Origin: Blautia sp. An249
GTDB lineage: Bacteria; Bacillota; Clostridia; Lachnospirales; Lachnospiraceae
DNA length: 64,000 nt
NCBI RefSeq assembly: GCF_002159835.1
Contig: NZ_NFJL01000004.1
Coordinates: 144,313 to 208,312 of the forward strand
Reading direction: 5' to 3'
Shown here: piece by piece, positions 43,489 to 52,576 of the stretch
Position numbering within the stretch: the stretch's first letter is position 1
Layout: each line of letters begins with the position of its first letter
Program-made: the position numbers and the translations under genes
The notes under the pieces: model-generated
Databases searched by the model: none
What the model saw: the letters and a program-made list of their open reading frames with translations, nothing else
What the model was told of the DNA's origin: nothing

Positions 43489-43531
43489 TTTGTTCTTACA
43501 CCCCACATAATTGTTTGTTTTTCTTTTTATA

Positions 43532-43586
43532 ATGTTCTATTATGTTCCTTTAGCGTTATAATAATACTGTTTTTTCCATTTGTCAA
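43532..43586 (-). promoter_or_regulatory. Promoter and GAACAT repeats of the pentitol operon
   Basis: Minus-strand TTGACA (43581-43586), 17-bp spacer, TATTAT (43558-43563). Two GAACAT direct repeats (ATGTTC at 43532-43537 and 43542-43547 on the plus strand) lie 10 bp apart just after the start site. They are likely sites of the divergent DeoR repressor. Confidence 0.65.
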
Positions 43587-43646
43587 TAGTTTTCGTTTCT
43601 TTTTTGTTTTTATTTTGTTCTTTTTCAAACATTTTTATTGCAACTC

Positions 43647-43675
43647 TTGCACTTTTCTTCGTTCTCTACTATAAT
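43647..43675 (+). promoter_or_regulatory. Promoter of the divergent DeoR gene
   Basis: TTGCAC (43647-43652), 17-bp spacer, TATAAT (43670-43675). Confidence 0.65.
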
Positions 43676-43712
43676 AATTTTATAAAAATTAAGAGTAACG
43701 AGGAAAAATCCT

Positions 43713-44513
43713 ATGAAAAAAGAGCGCCATTCAAAGATTATTGAAATCATGGAAAATAAGAATGTGATTTCCATTAAAGAACTGGCCGAACAGTTAAACT
43801 GTACGGAAATGACTGTCCGTCGCAATCTGGATGAACTCCAGCAAATGAATTTTATTAAAAGAGAACGAGGCTATGCGCGCCTGCTGAAAACTGCACAGCC
43901 CACTGATTATTATGTACAGATTGAAGAAAATGCAAAAGAAAAAAAGGCCATTGCTTCTGCAGCGCTGAAATATATCCATCCCTCCGAAAGCATTTGCCTG
44001 GATTCCGGAACCACTATACAGCAGGTTGTAGAACTTCTTCCCAATGATATATCACTTTCTGTTATTACTCCAAGCCTGACTGCTGCCATGACATTATCCA
44101 ATCATAACTCCATCCAGATTCTTCTTCCGGCAGGTTTCATTCATCACAGCAATCGTTCTATTTTGTTAGCGGATCCCAGCAGTATTAAACAGTATAAGGC
44201 GGACATCGCTTTTATCTCCTGCCGTTCCTTCCGCATCCCCGGGGGCGCTTTTGAACACTCACAGACACTGACCGCAACTAAACGGGCTCTGGCGTCCATT
44301 GCAGAAAAACGGATACTGCTCCTTGACTTCTCCAAGTGGGACGTAAACTCTCTTTGCAATTCCGTTTCTCTGGAAGATCTGGACATTATTATTACTGATA
44401 ACAAAGCCCCCAAAGATACGGTGCAAAAAGCAGTAGAACTGGGAAAGGAAATCCTGATTGTAAATCCGGATACCAATGAAATCGAAGAACATTACAACAA
44501 AACAGAATTTTAA
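43713..44513 (+). CDS. DeoR-family repressor of the pentitol operon
   Basis: Regulator of 266 residues with the DeoR helix-turn-helix (HSKIIEIMENKNVISIKELAEQLNCTEMTVRRNLDEL) and a sugar-phosphate sensor domain with CLDSGTTIQQV and FISCRSFRIPGGAFEHS. It is transcribed away from the kinase-transketolase-dehydrogenase-ABC operon, with about 225 bp of shared control region, so it most likely represses that operon until a phosphorylated pentose appears. Confidence 0.9.
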   Translation: MKKERHSKIIEIMENKNVISIKELAEQLNCTEMTVRRNLDELQQMNFIKRERGYARLLKTAQPTDYYVQIEENAKEKKAIASAALKYIHPSESICLDSGTTIQQVVELLPNDISLSVITPSLTAAMTLSNHNSIQILLPAGFIHHSNRSILLADPSSIKQYKADIAFISCRSFRIPGGAFEHSQTLTATKRALASIAEKRILLLDFSKWDVNSLCNSVSLEDLDIIITDNKAPKDTVQKAVELGKEILIVNPDTNEIEEHYNKTEF

Positions 44514-44537
44514 GACTTTCTCTGCCCAGCGGACAGG

Positions 44538-44578
44538 AAAAAAGCCAGGATGAACGCCCTGTTTCATCCTGGCTTTTT
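44538..44578. terminator. Bidirectional terminator between DeoR and ROK kinase genes
   Basis: Arms AAAAAGCCAGGATGAA and TTTCATCCTGGCTTTTT around a short loop, with runs on both sides, between converging genes. Confidence 0.88.
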
Positions 44579-44586
44579 CTTATCTT

Positions 44587-45513
44587 TTATTTTCTTTCCT
44601 GCAGCCGCCTTCTGGCGAATACTGCCGCCCCGATTACGCCTTTTCCCACAAATTCTCTGGAATATACATAGTCGAAACCGTATGCCATCACATCTTTTCC
44701 TGTACTTTCATTAATGACCTTTTCCAGATCCTTTTGGGGAAAGTCTGTCATCTCCGGTACGCCTCCGCCTATAATAATCGTATCCGGATTAAAAATGGTA
44801 GCCATGATTGCATACACATTGCCGCAGGCCTGTACAAATTCTTTTAATGGTTTTTCTTCTCTGTGCTTTGTAAACATATCCTGAATTTCTGTATCCGGAT
44901 AGAACTCTTTGCGGATTTCCTGCAGTCTCCATCCGGATGCGTAGCATTCACAGCAGCCTTTCTTTCCGCAGCTGCACTGTACGTCTCCGCCGAAAAATGG
45001 CATATGCCCAATGTCCAGCTCTGCTCCGTTTTTTCCTTCCAGAAGATGTCCGTCAATCATTACTGCAGCCCCGACTCCCGTTCCAATATAGATACCCACC
45101 ACTACTTTCTGGTTTTCCAGGTGATTGGCAACCACATCGTAAAGCAGAATATTATTGACATCGTTATTAACAAAAACCGGAACCTGGAAGTATTCCCGGA
45201 TTTTCTTTGCAATATTTGTATGACAGAACACCACATTTCCGTTTTTGTCCCGGATATTGGTAGTACAGATAACGGTTTCTTTATCATTTTCCACAGAAGA
45301 AGGCACTCCGATGGAAATAGCATCCAGTTGCTGAATGTGGTTTTCTTTTCTGTACGCTGCAATAATCTCACAAATCTTCTGTATGGGATTCTCTGCTTCT
45401 GCAATCACAGAACTTTTTATAACAAACGGAGCTCTCATTTTATTATCCGGAGTTACCGCACCGATTCTGAGGTTGGTACCTCCTAAATCAATTCCAATAA
45501 TTATGTTCTCCAT
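44587..45513 (-). CDS. ROK-family sugar kinase (AlsK-like)
   Basis: Cytosolic hexose kinase of 308 residues. ATP motif GIDLGGTNLRIG (7-18), catalytic Asp118 in VNNDVNN, GTGVGAAV, and the ROK zinc site His170 with CSCGKKGCCE (Cys180, 182, 187). The tail segment GGGVPEMTDFP resembles E. coli allose kinase. It is last in the operon with NagB and an aminotransferase, so an amino hexose or rare hexose is a likely substrate. It follows the ROK regulator by 38 bp. Confidence 0.88.
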   Translation of the reverse strand: MENIIIGIDLGGTNLRIGAVTPDNKMRAPFVIKSSVIAEAENPIQKICEIIAAYRKENHIQQLDAISIGVPSSVENDKETVICTTNIRDKNGNVVFCHTNIAKKIREYFQVPVFVNNDVNNILLYDVVANHLENQKVVVGIYIGTGVGAAVMIDGHLLEGKNGAELDIGHMPFFGGDVQCSCGKKGCCECYASGWRLQEIRKEFYPDTEIQDMFTKHREEKPLKEFVQACGNVYAIMATIFNPDTIIIGGGVPEMTDFPQKDLEKVINESTGKDVMAYGFDYVYSREFVGKGVIGAAVFARRRLQERK

Positions 45514-45551
45514 ATTCCTCTAATCCCTGCTTTCTGATACAGGATTGGGGA

Positions 45552-46721
45552 CTATTGAACGGAAGAGGCAATTTTCTCCACCCATGCGTTTCGAACCATA
45601 TGGAAGCAGCCTTTCATACTATGGTATTCATCGTATTTAGCCTGTCTTACCTGGGCATGAATGGGAATCGCGTCATCTTCCATTACGTCCATGAAATTCT
45701 GGAAATGACTGACCAGCGCTTTGCTGTAATTGCTTTCGCAGCTGTCTATTACAATTTTCGTAGGATTGTACACCCACAAAATATTGTATAAAACCTTGGA
45801 AACTGTATTCAGCACGGGAGCCAGAAGCTCTTTTGCCTCTTCCTCTCCCCTTAAATACGCCTCCAGAAGCTCTGCAAAGGTCTTCTCTGTTTTCTCGTCT
45901 TTCAGGATTTTCTTCACTGCTGAAATAGAGATGACATCTTCCACAATTTTGCAGTCTTTCTCCTTTCCATCCATGGAAACCAGCATCTTCCCGACTTCTC
46001 CTGCCATATTTTCAGTGCCTGCAACAGCTTCTTCCCCCTGAATGAAACATCCGCCCACGCCGTAACCGCAATAGAAATAAAACTGGCTCTCCATTTGCGG
46101 ATGGGGACTGTCATACTCTGCCTTTGCCGCTGCAACCACATCGTGAAGTATCAATATATTCTCTGTTCCGAATTCTTCTTTAAAAATTGCTTTCATATGC
46201 AGGTTTTTAAATCCTGCAATCAAGTCATAGTTTACTAAATCTGCCGTCTCGTCATATACACTTGGCACGAAGACCGCAATTCCCACATTTTCCATAGGAA
46301 GTTTGTCCATAATCTGTTTCACAGCCCGAAGAATTTCCATCAGACCTTCTTTATAGGATACGGTTTCTGCCAAAGGAATTGTCTGATTCTCCAGCAATTC
46401 CCCGAATATATCATAAATCAGAAAATGTATTTCATGTTCAGAGGTGAGATTTATGCAGAGAATATTCCCGTAATTGCCTGCTATTTCCAGAACCTTGGGT
46501 TTTCTACCTACATCCGTACCGTTGGACTCTTTTTCGATCAGAATTCCTTCCGCAATCAACGCGTCCACAATATGTTTCACGGTCATCAGGCTGATATTAT
46601 TTTCCCTGGCAAGATCGCTTCTCATGGCTCTCCCTTTCCGGAGAACGCTTTGAAGAATATTTTCCATATTAATATTCCGAATATTTTTCACTGTTAAAAT
46701 TTGTTTTTTTCTTGCTGTCAT
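45552..46721 (-). CDS. ROK-family transcriptional regulator, zinc motif lost
   Basis: NagC-like regulator of 389 residues with a winged helix (GRAMRSDLARENNISLMTVKHIVDALIAEGIL) and a ROK domain (GYGVGGCFIQGEEAVAGTENMAGEVG). The cysteine-rich zinc motif C-x-C-G-x2-G-C of most ROK proteins is absent, replaced by KDCKIVEDVISIS. It lies inside the operon that it probably controls, through AT-rich boxes at 49921-49944 and 52577-52600. Confidence 0.88.
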   Translation of the reverse strand: MTARKKQILTVKNIRNINMENILQSVLRKGRAMRSDLARENNISLMTVKHIVDALIAEGILIEKESNGTDVGRKPKVLEIAGNYGNILCINLTSEHEIHFLIYDIFGELLENQTIPLAETVSYKEGLMEILRAVKQIMDKLPMENVGIAVFVPSVYDETADLVNYDLIAGFKNLHMKAIFKEEFGTENILILHDVVAAAKAEYDSPHPQMESQFYFYCGYGVGGCFIQGEEAVAGTENMAGEVGKMLVSMDGKEKDCKIVEDVISISAVKKILKDEKTEKTFAELLEAYLRGEEEAKELLAPVLNTVSKVLYNILWVYNPTKIVIDSCESNYSKALVSHFQNFMDVMEDDAIPIHAQVRQAKYDEYHSMKGCFHMVRNAWVEKIASSVQ

Positions 46722-46766
46722 AATATCTCTCCCTCTGATTTTTCTGATACTAATCCGTATCTGGGA

Positions 46767-48062
46767 TTATTTTAAACAGGCTGCTAAAGACTTGTCAATG
46801 ATTTCCACAGCCTCGTCCACATTTTCTCTGGAAGTAATCAGAGCCGGGTGCATAACAACCACTACATTTTCCAGATTCTTTCTGCTCTCCAGCTCTGTGA
46901 TTAATCCGTTTCTGAGCATGGTTTCGTAGAATTCCTGACCCAGAACGTATTTATCTGCTTTAGGGCTTCCTTCGATTTCCATTCCCTGTAACAGACCGCG
47001 TCCCCGGATATCCCGGATGACATCATATTTTTCCATCAATCCCAGAAGTTTTTCGTGGAGATATCCTCCCACTTCCCTGCTGTTTTCCACCAGATTTTCC
47101 CGCTCAATGATTTCCAGATTCTTCAGAGCGCTTCGGCAGGTCATAGGATAGCAGGAATGGGTATGTCCGTGCAGACTGATTTTACTCATTGCCTCTCCGA
47201 TGTCTTTGCGGCAAAGCACTGCGGAGCCGGGAACGTAACCGCTGGTTAAACCTTTTCCGGTTACTAAAATATCCGGAGTTACTCCCTCATACTGACAGGC
47301 AAACATGGAACCTGTCTGGCCGATACCGGTAACTACTTCGTCGAATATGAGCAGGGCGCCGTACTTATCACAGAGTTCTCTTACGCCTTTCCAGAAGCCC
47401 TTAGGTGGTACAATGACGCCGCCGGCTGCAAAAATAGGTTCAGAGATAACGGCTGCAATCCTATCTCCTCCTTCATGGAGCATGGTCTGTTCCAGATATT
47501 TCAGACACTGCAGTCCGCAGGTTCCCGGTTCTTTGCCGAAGTCACAGTGATAACAGTAAGGGGGCGCGGAATGAACAAAGCCTCTTGGAAGCAATTCGGA
47601 AATCCCCGAATTTTCCTGAATCATCTCGGATTTTCCGGTAGCTGCGGCAGCGCCCGCCGTGGAGCCATGGAAACCTCGCCGGAAAGAAATGATGCGTCCG
47701 CCGCCCCGATAATATTTCGCCAGCTTTAAGGCGAATTCATTGGCGTCAGAGCCGGTGCAGCCAAACATGACTTTGTCTAATCCGTCCGGTGAAATCTCGA
47801 TCATTTTTTCTGCTAATGCAGCACGCTCTTCTGTTGCAAAGCAGGAGGTTACGGATACCAGCTTTTCCAACTGTTCCTTTAACGCCTCTATCATTTCTTC
47901 ATTTCCATGTCCCAGGGTACAGGCGGAAAACTGTCCGGAGAAGTCCAGATATTTTTTGCCTGCATCATCGTACAGATACATCCCTTTGCCTTTTGTAAAA
48001 ACAACGTCGTCTGTGGTATAACACTGTATTAAATATTTTTTATCTTTTTCTAATATTGTCAT
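46767..48062 (-). CDS. Class III pyridoxal-phosphate aminotransferase
   Basis: PLP enzyme of 431 residues with catalytic Lys270 (VTGKGLTSG) and cofactor Asp241 (LIFDEVVTGIGQTG). The CTGSDANEFALKLAKYY segment is that of omega-amino-acid/dialkylglycine-type transaminases. A cysteine-rich insert C-x2-C-x8-C-x3-C (170-186, YCYHCDFG...CGLQC) occurs in a subset of this family. In an operon with a polyol dehydrogenase and NagB it probably swaps an amino group on a sugar or cyclitol or on an amino acid linked to it. Substrate unknown. Confidence 0.88.
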   Translation of the reverse strand: MTILEKDKKYLIQCYTTDDVVFTKGKGMYLYDDAGKKYLDFSGQFSACTLGHGNEEMIEALKEQLEKLVSVTSCFATEERAALAEKMIEISPDGLDKVMFGCTGSDANEFALKLAKYYRGGGRIISFRRGFHGSTAGAAAATGKSEMIQENSGISELLPRGFVHSAPPYCYHCDFGKEPGTCGLQCLKYLEQTMLHEGGDRIAAVISEPIFAAGGVIVPPKGFWKGVRELCDKYGALLIFDEVVTGIGQTGSMFACQYEGVTPDILVTGKGLTSGYVPGSAVLCRKDIGEAMSKISLHGHTHSCYPMTCRSALKNLEIIERENLVENSREVGGYLHEKLLGLMEKYDVIRDIRGRGLLQGMEIEGSPKADKYVLGQEFYETMLRNGLITELESRKNLENVVVVMHPALITSRENVDEAVEIIDKSLAACLK

Positions 48063-48086
48063 GTATTTTCCCTCCCAATTCAGACT

Positions 48087-48815
48087 TTATTTTACTTTCG
48101 ACAGAGCCGCCTCATCTGCAATGACGATAACGTTCTTGTGGAACTGCAGGATAGAAGCCGGAACCTTCGGTGTGACAGGACCGCAGATGGTCTGGTAAAG
48201 AGCTTCTGCCTTATCTTCTCCGCTTGCCAGAAGTAAAATCTTCTCCGCTTTCATAATCGTTCCGATTCCCATGGTATAGGCCTGCCTCGGAACATCTTCT
48301 GCCTTTTCAAAAAATCGTTTATTGGCTTCAATGGTGCTTTGAGCCAGGGTAACGCAATGACACTCCCGGGCAAAAGTCTCTGCCGGTTCATTAAATCCGA
48401 TATGACCGTTTCTTCCGATTCCCAGAAGCTGAAGGTCTACTCCGTTTCCCTTTTGAATCAGTTTCTCATACTCCCTGCAGATGGTATTTGCATCTTCACA
48501 TTCTCCGTCGGGAATGTGAGTATTTTCCTCTTTTATATTTACATGGTCAAATAAATGTTCCTTCATAAAATGATAGTAGCTCTGGCTGTTCTCCCTCTTT
48601 ATCCCCTTGTACTCATCCAGGTTCATGGTTTTTATCTGCGAAAAATCCAGGATTCCCTCCTGATACCATTTGCATAGAAACTCATAGGTTCCTATTGGTG
48701 TGGAGCCTGTTGCCAGACCCAAAGTACTCTTAGGGTCCGCAACAATTTGTGCTGCCAGTATGGAAGCTGCTTTTTTACTCATTTCATGATAATTACTTAC
48801 TTTATAAATTTTCAT
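48087..48815 (-). CDS. nagB: Glucosamine-6-phosphate deaminase
   Basis: Turns glucosamine 6-phosphate into fructose 6-phosphate and ammonia. The 242-residue protein has GLATGSTPIGTYEFL, the catalytic Asp67 in MNLDEYKG, the LGIGRNGHIGFNEP motif with His138 and the allosteric-free short form typical of Firmicutes. The start at 48815 is chosen because AAGGTG is 5 bases upstream; an upstream GTG is also possible. In this operon it links an amino sugar to glycolysis. Confidence 0.93.
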   Translation of the reverse strand: MKIYKVSNYHEMSKKAASILAAQIVADPKSTLGLATGSTPIGTYEFLCKWYQEGILDFSQIKTMNLDEYKGIKRENSQSYYHFMKEHLFDHVNIKEENTHIPDGECEDANTICREYEKLIQKGNGVDLQLLGIGRNGHIGFNEPAETFARECHCVTLAQSTIEANKRFFEKAEDVPRQAYTMGIGTIMKAEKILLLASGEDKAEALYQTICGPVTPKVPASILQFHKNVIVIADEAALSKVK

Positions 48816-48839
48816 CTGCACACCTTCTGTTTTCTTCTC

Positions 48840-49877
48840 TTAGTTTTCCCATTCGCCGTATTTTGCAATGACTTTGTCTTTTACCATCTGGCAGAACTCA
48901 TCGGTTACTTCAAAGTCGTTGACTACGGTATACCAGTAATCATGGCTCTCCAGGAATTCTTTTTCGTATTTGATGGCTGCAAATACATCCTCCCAGGTAA
49001 TTCCCATTCCTTCCGGCCGGATTTCTACCCCCGCTTTATGGATGATGTCCAGGATCCAGTCCGGATGGTTATTTCCCATGCAGGACCCCACGAAGATTCC
49101 CAGGCATACCGGCTGGCCGTGGATGAATTTCTTCTTTGTCATATACTCCAGGGTATAGAATAAGAAGTGGTCGCTTCCTTCGATTGGTCTCGGGTTCCAG
49201 CCATTGTTGTGGAACGCTCCCCCTCCCCACCGTAATCCTTCTGTCAGGATCCGGATTCCTTTCTCATTCAATTCATAAATATCATCCAGGCCGTTGACTA
49301 CCGACTGGAACACCTCATTCACCTCATCCACCATCTCCTGGTCATATGGCCATTTCTCTTCGCATTTGCCCTGGTCTGCCGCATATTTCCAGTCGAACAT
49401 GGAGTTGTTGTAGCACAGTACGTCGCAGACGCCGCTTCGGTTCAGCGCCTTAGGGCCGCTCTGGATTACGTCATAGTCCACATAAACAGCCACCGGCTCC
49501 ACATAGCCCACATATCTTACCACGCTGTCGAACCGTACCCCTGCACGGTGTCCGAATACGGCGTTGGTTGCGATGGAGGTCGGTACCTGGTACAGGGGCA
49601 TATGGGTTTTCCATGCACACATCTTGGCATAGTCCACAGCCTGTCCTCCGCCAAGGCCGATCACCGCTTCAAACTTCGGCAGTTTCTCAACATTTGCCAT
49701 GATTTCGTTATATTCCAGAGTTTTTACAAAGTGTACAATACAGTCTTCATCAAACTCGTCTTTAAACTTCTCCCAGAGATCTTCCATGGTTACCACCAGA
49801 TACGGTCTCTGCACGATGTTCTTTAATTCTCCCACTAAGTTTCTTCCGTAGATTGTGTTAAATAATTTCTTTGCCAT
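48840..49877 (-). CDS. Glycerol-1-phosphate-dehydrogenase-like enzyme, copy 1
   Basis: NAD-linked, metal-dependent dehydrogenase of 345 residues in the AraM/EgsA/dehydroquinate-synthase-like superfamily. It shows GLGGGQAVDYAK (75-85), VPTSIATNAVFGHRAGVR and metal-ligand regions EGSDHFLFYTLEYM and FIHGQPVCLG. Family members reduce dihydroxyacetone phosphate or oxidise polyols; the operon suggests a polyol or cyclitol. It is the same protein as copy 2 except for the last residue (Asn here, Lys there). It has its own promoter and operator upstream. Confidence 0.85.
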   Translation of the reverse strand: MAKKLFNTIYGRNLVGELKNIVQRPYLVVTMEDLWEKFKDEFDEDCIVHFVKTLEYNEIMANVEKLPKFEAVIGLGGGQAVDYAKMCAWKTHMPLYQVPTSIATNAVFGHRAGVRFDSVVRYVGYVEPVAVYVDYDVIQSGPKALNRSGVCDVLCYNNSMFDWKYAADQGKCEEKWPYDQEMVDEVNEVFQSVVNGLDDIYELNEKGIRILTEGLRWGGGAFHNNGWNPRPIEGSDHFLFYTLEYMTKKKFIHGQPVCLGIFVGSCMGNNHPDWILDIIHKAGVEIRPEGMGITWEDVFAAIKYEKEFLESHDYWYTVVNDFEVTDEFCQMVKDKVIAKYGEWEN

Positions 49878-49920
49878 AATACCCTCTCCCTTTTTTATTT
49901 CCGTTATATTCTAAATATAT

Positions 49921-49971
49921 TTTATAAACACTATTTAATTATATGGTATGCTTACCTGTCCGTTTTGTCAA
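49921..49971 (-). promoter_or_regulatory. Promoter and ROK-type box before dehydrogenase copy 1
   Basis: Minus-strand TTGACA (49966-49971), 17-bp spacer, TACCAT (49943-49948). A 24-bp AT-rich pseudo-palindrome at 49921-49944 matches the box before copy 2 at 21 of 24 positions and lies at the same place relative to the -10. Confidence 0.6.
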
Positions 49972-49992
49972 GCTCCAATTTTATTACGATAG

Positions 49993-51465
49993 CTACGCTG
50001 CATTTTCATGCTGTTTTCTGGCACGTACTTCCTGCATACATTCTTCCAGTCTCTTATCAGACAGACCATAGAACATCTGCAGTACGAAATGGATGATTGT
50101 AATCACTGCCGGAAGGACAAAGGCCAGAATCAGCAGCCAGTTTAAGGTAGAGTCTGACTGAGTCTGGTTTGCAACGTATCCTGACCAGTCCAGAAGAACA
50201 CCCATAATCTGTGCTCCCAGAGCAGCTCCTATAGTAATTGCAAAACCGTTTACTGCGGAAATAATTCCTGCCTGGCCCTTGCCGTTTTTCCATTCCCCAT
50301 AGTCAACCGTTGCCGGAGTCATAACATTGGTGAAAGAATAATAGGTTCCGCTGAAAATTCCATTAACGATAAATACCAGAAACAGAATTCCAAATCTCAT
50401 GGAATCTGCCGCTGCCGCGCCCGGTCCGTAGCCTTTGCACATAAAGAACAGTAAAAGGCTGAATCCTGCACTCGCCAGCATACAGAACTGATAAGCTCTT
50501 CCTGTGTCTTTAAATACCCGAATCAAAGGTTTCATTACAAATACGCCGGCCATCAGGGCTACCGTAAATGCAAACATGGCTATGGAATAGAAACTTTCCA
50601 TTCCCAGGAAATAGGTAAATACATAGATAACCATACCGTTTTTAATGGCCTGCATAATCTGTTTAAGGGCTTCTCCAATCTGCAGGACAATGGCCGGGCG
50701 GTTCTTTGCGAAACTTCCAAGCTGTACCATAAGGTTTTCGTGTTCTACCTGCCTTAAATGTTCTCTGCAGGAACCGTCTCTGTTTAATTCATATTTTCTG
50801 GTCATAATCAGATTTAAAATCTGTACCAGCATAACTGTTAATCCGATAGTAACTGCCGCCCAGAAATATCCCTGGGCTTCCTTTCCGCTGTTGCCACCGA
50901 ACAGATTAACCAACGGAAGGAATACAGAAGCCGCTACCACTTGCGCCAGATTGACAAACACACTTTTAATTACTGCAATGGTTTCTCTGTCCCTTGGATT
51001 TCTGGTCATATTACAGAATTGTGCAATCTGCGGCATGAAGGAAAAAGTTGCTCCGATAGATCCGAAACATCCGTAGCAGATAGCCGCCCATCCGATTTTC
51101 AGCGCTGTGCTGTCTGTGGGAAGCGCTGTAAATACGCCTACGAACAGAAGGAATAGCGGCGCAACTCCAAATAATGCCCAGGAACGATACCTTCCCCACT
51201 TATAACAAACATTATCCAACATATAGCCAATCCATAAATCTGTAAAACAGTCTGCAACTCTGGCTACCAGCATGATGGTACCGGCCACCGTTGCGCTTAA
51301 TCCCACCACATCTGTGTAGAAATAAACCAGATAATACCCGAAGATAACCCAGGAAACCTGGAATCCATAGCCTCCGTAGAGGCAATGGATGATTTTATCT
51401 TTCAAAGGGGCTTTCCTTGTTGTCGAGGTGAAATCTATATCATATACATCTCGTTTTCCGTTCAA
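49993..51465 (-). CDS. GPH-family sugar:cation symporter (MelB-like)
   Basis: Twelve-helix glycoside-pentoside-hexuronide:cation symporter of 490 residues. Family marks are KDKIIHCLYGGYGFQVSWVIFGYYLVYFYTDV at the start, DCFTDLWIGYMLDN and the central loop RNPRDRETIAVIKS, and NVMTPATVDYGEWKNGKGQAG. It stands between the two dehydrogenase copies and should import the operon's substrate, a sugar, sugar alcohol or glycoside, with Na+ or H+. Confidence 0.92.
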   Translation of the reverse strand: MNGKRDVYDIDFTSTTRKAPLKDKIIHCLYGGYGFQVSWVIFGYYLVYFYTDVVGLSATVAGTIMLVARVADCFTDLWIGYMLDNVCYKWGRYRSWALFGVAPLFLLFVGVFTALPTDSTALKIGWAAICYGCFGSIGATFSFMPQIAQFCNMTRNPRDRETIAVIKSVFVNLAQVVAASVFLPLVNLFGGNSGKEAQGYFWAAVTIGLTVMLVQILNLIMTRKYELNRDGSCREHLRQVEHENLMVQLGSFAKNRPAIVLQIGEALKQIMQAIKNGMVIYVFTYFLGMESFYSIAMFAFTVALMAGVFVMKPLIRVFKDTGRAYQFCMLASAGFSLLLFFMCKGYGPGAAAADSMRFGILFLVFIVNGIFSGTYYSFTNVMTPATVDYGEWKNGKGQAGIISAVNGFAITIGAALGAQIMGVLLDWSGYVANQTQSDSTLNWLLILAFVLPAVITIIHFVLQMFYGLSDKRLEECMQEVRARKQHENAA

Positions 51466-51483
51466 AACGTCGCCCTCCTTTTC

Positions 51484-52521
51484 TTATTTTTCCCATTCTC
51501 CATATTTGGCAATGACTTTATCTTTTACCATCTGGCAGAACTCATCGGTTACTTCAAAGTCGTTGACTACAGTATACCAGTAATCATGGCTCTCCAGGAA
51601 TTCTTTTTCGTATTTGATGGCTGCAAATACATCCTCCCAGGTAATTCCCATTCCTTCCGGCCGGATTTCTACCCCCGCTTTATGGATGATGTCCAGGATC
51701 CAGTCCGGATGGTTATTTCCCATGCAGGACCCCACGAAGATTCCCAGGCATACCGGCTGGCCGTGGATGAATTTCTTCTTTGTCATATACTCCAGGGTAT
51801 AGAATAAGAAGTGGTCGCTTCCTTCGATTGGTCTCGGGTTCCAGCCATTGTTGTGGAACGCTCCCCCTCCCCACCGTAATCCTTCTGTCAGGATCCGGAT
51901 TCCTTTCTCATTCAATTCATAAATATCATCCAGGCCGTTGACTACCGACTGGAACACCTCATTCACCTCATCCACCATCTCCTGGTCATATGGCCATTTC
52001 TCTTCGCATTTGCCCTGGTCTGCCGCATATTTCCAGTCGAACATGGAGTTGTTGTAGCACAGTACGTCGCAGACGCCGCTTCGGTTCAGCGCCTTAGGGC
52101 CGCTCTGGATTACGTCATAGTCCACATAAACAGCCACCGGCTCCACATAGCCCACATATCTTACCACGCTGTCGAACCGTACCCCTGCACGGTGTCCGAA
52201 TACGGCGTTGGTTGCGATGGAGGTCGGTACCTGGTACAGGGGCATATGGGTTTTCCATGCACACATCTTGGCATAGTCCACAGCCTGTCCTCCGCCAAGG
52301 CCGATCACCGCTTCAAACTTCGGCAGTTTCTCAACATTTGCCATGATTTCGTTATATTCCAGAGTTTTTACAAAGTGTACAATACAGTCTTCATCAAACT
52401 CGTCTTTAAACTTCTCCCAGAGATCTTCCATGGTTACCACCAGATACGGTCTCTGCACGATGTTCTTTAATTCTCCCACTAAGTTTCTTCCGTAGATTGT
52501 GTTAAATAATTTCTTTGCCAT
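51484..52521 (-). CDS. Glycerol-1-phosphate-dehydrogenase-like enzyme, copy 2
   Basis: Second copy of the 345-residue dehydrogenase, identical in protein to copy 1 except that it ends GEWEK rather than GEWEN. It is first in the operon, 18 bp before the symporter gene, behind the strongest promoter of the cluster. Silent differences from copy 1 are confined to the last 90 bp. Two promoters each driving one copy suggest gene dosage or separate timing. Confidence 0.85.
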   Translation of the reverse strand: MAKKLFNTIYGRNLVGELKNIVQRPYLVVTMEDLWEKFKDEFDEDCIVHFVKTLEYNEIMANVEKLPKFEAVIGLGGGQAVDYAKMCAWKTHMPLYQVPTSIATNAVFGHRAGVRFDSVVRYVGYVEPVAVYVDYDVIQSGPKALNRSGVCDVLCYNNSMFDWKYAADQGKCEEKWPYDQEMVDEVNEVFQSVVNGLDDIYELNEKGIRILTEGLRWGGGAFHNNGWNPRPIEGSDHFLFYTLEYMTKKKFIHGQPVCLGIFVGSCMGNNHPDWILDIIHKAGVEIRPEGMGITWEDVFAAIKYEKEFLESHDYWYTVVNDFEVTDEFCQMVKDKVIAKYGEWEK

Positions 52522-52576
52522 AATACCCTCTCCCTTTTTGTTATTTTTTATTTTTAATATTCTTTTATAAATATAA

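Larger units (their letters stand above)
48929..52540 (-). repeat. Direct repeat of about 0.97 kb (48929-49895 and 51573-52539)
   Basis: The two dehydrogenase genes show no base difference by eye from 48929 to about 49895 versus 51573 to 52539 (offset 2644), including the ribosome site. In contrast six differences crowd into the last 90 bp of the genes (48843-48928), five of them silent, and the upstream regions differ strongly beyond. This is the mark of recent gene conversion or duplication with later divergence of the flanks. Confidence 0.88.
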
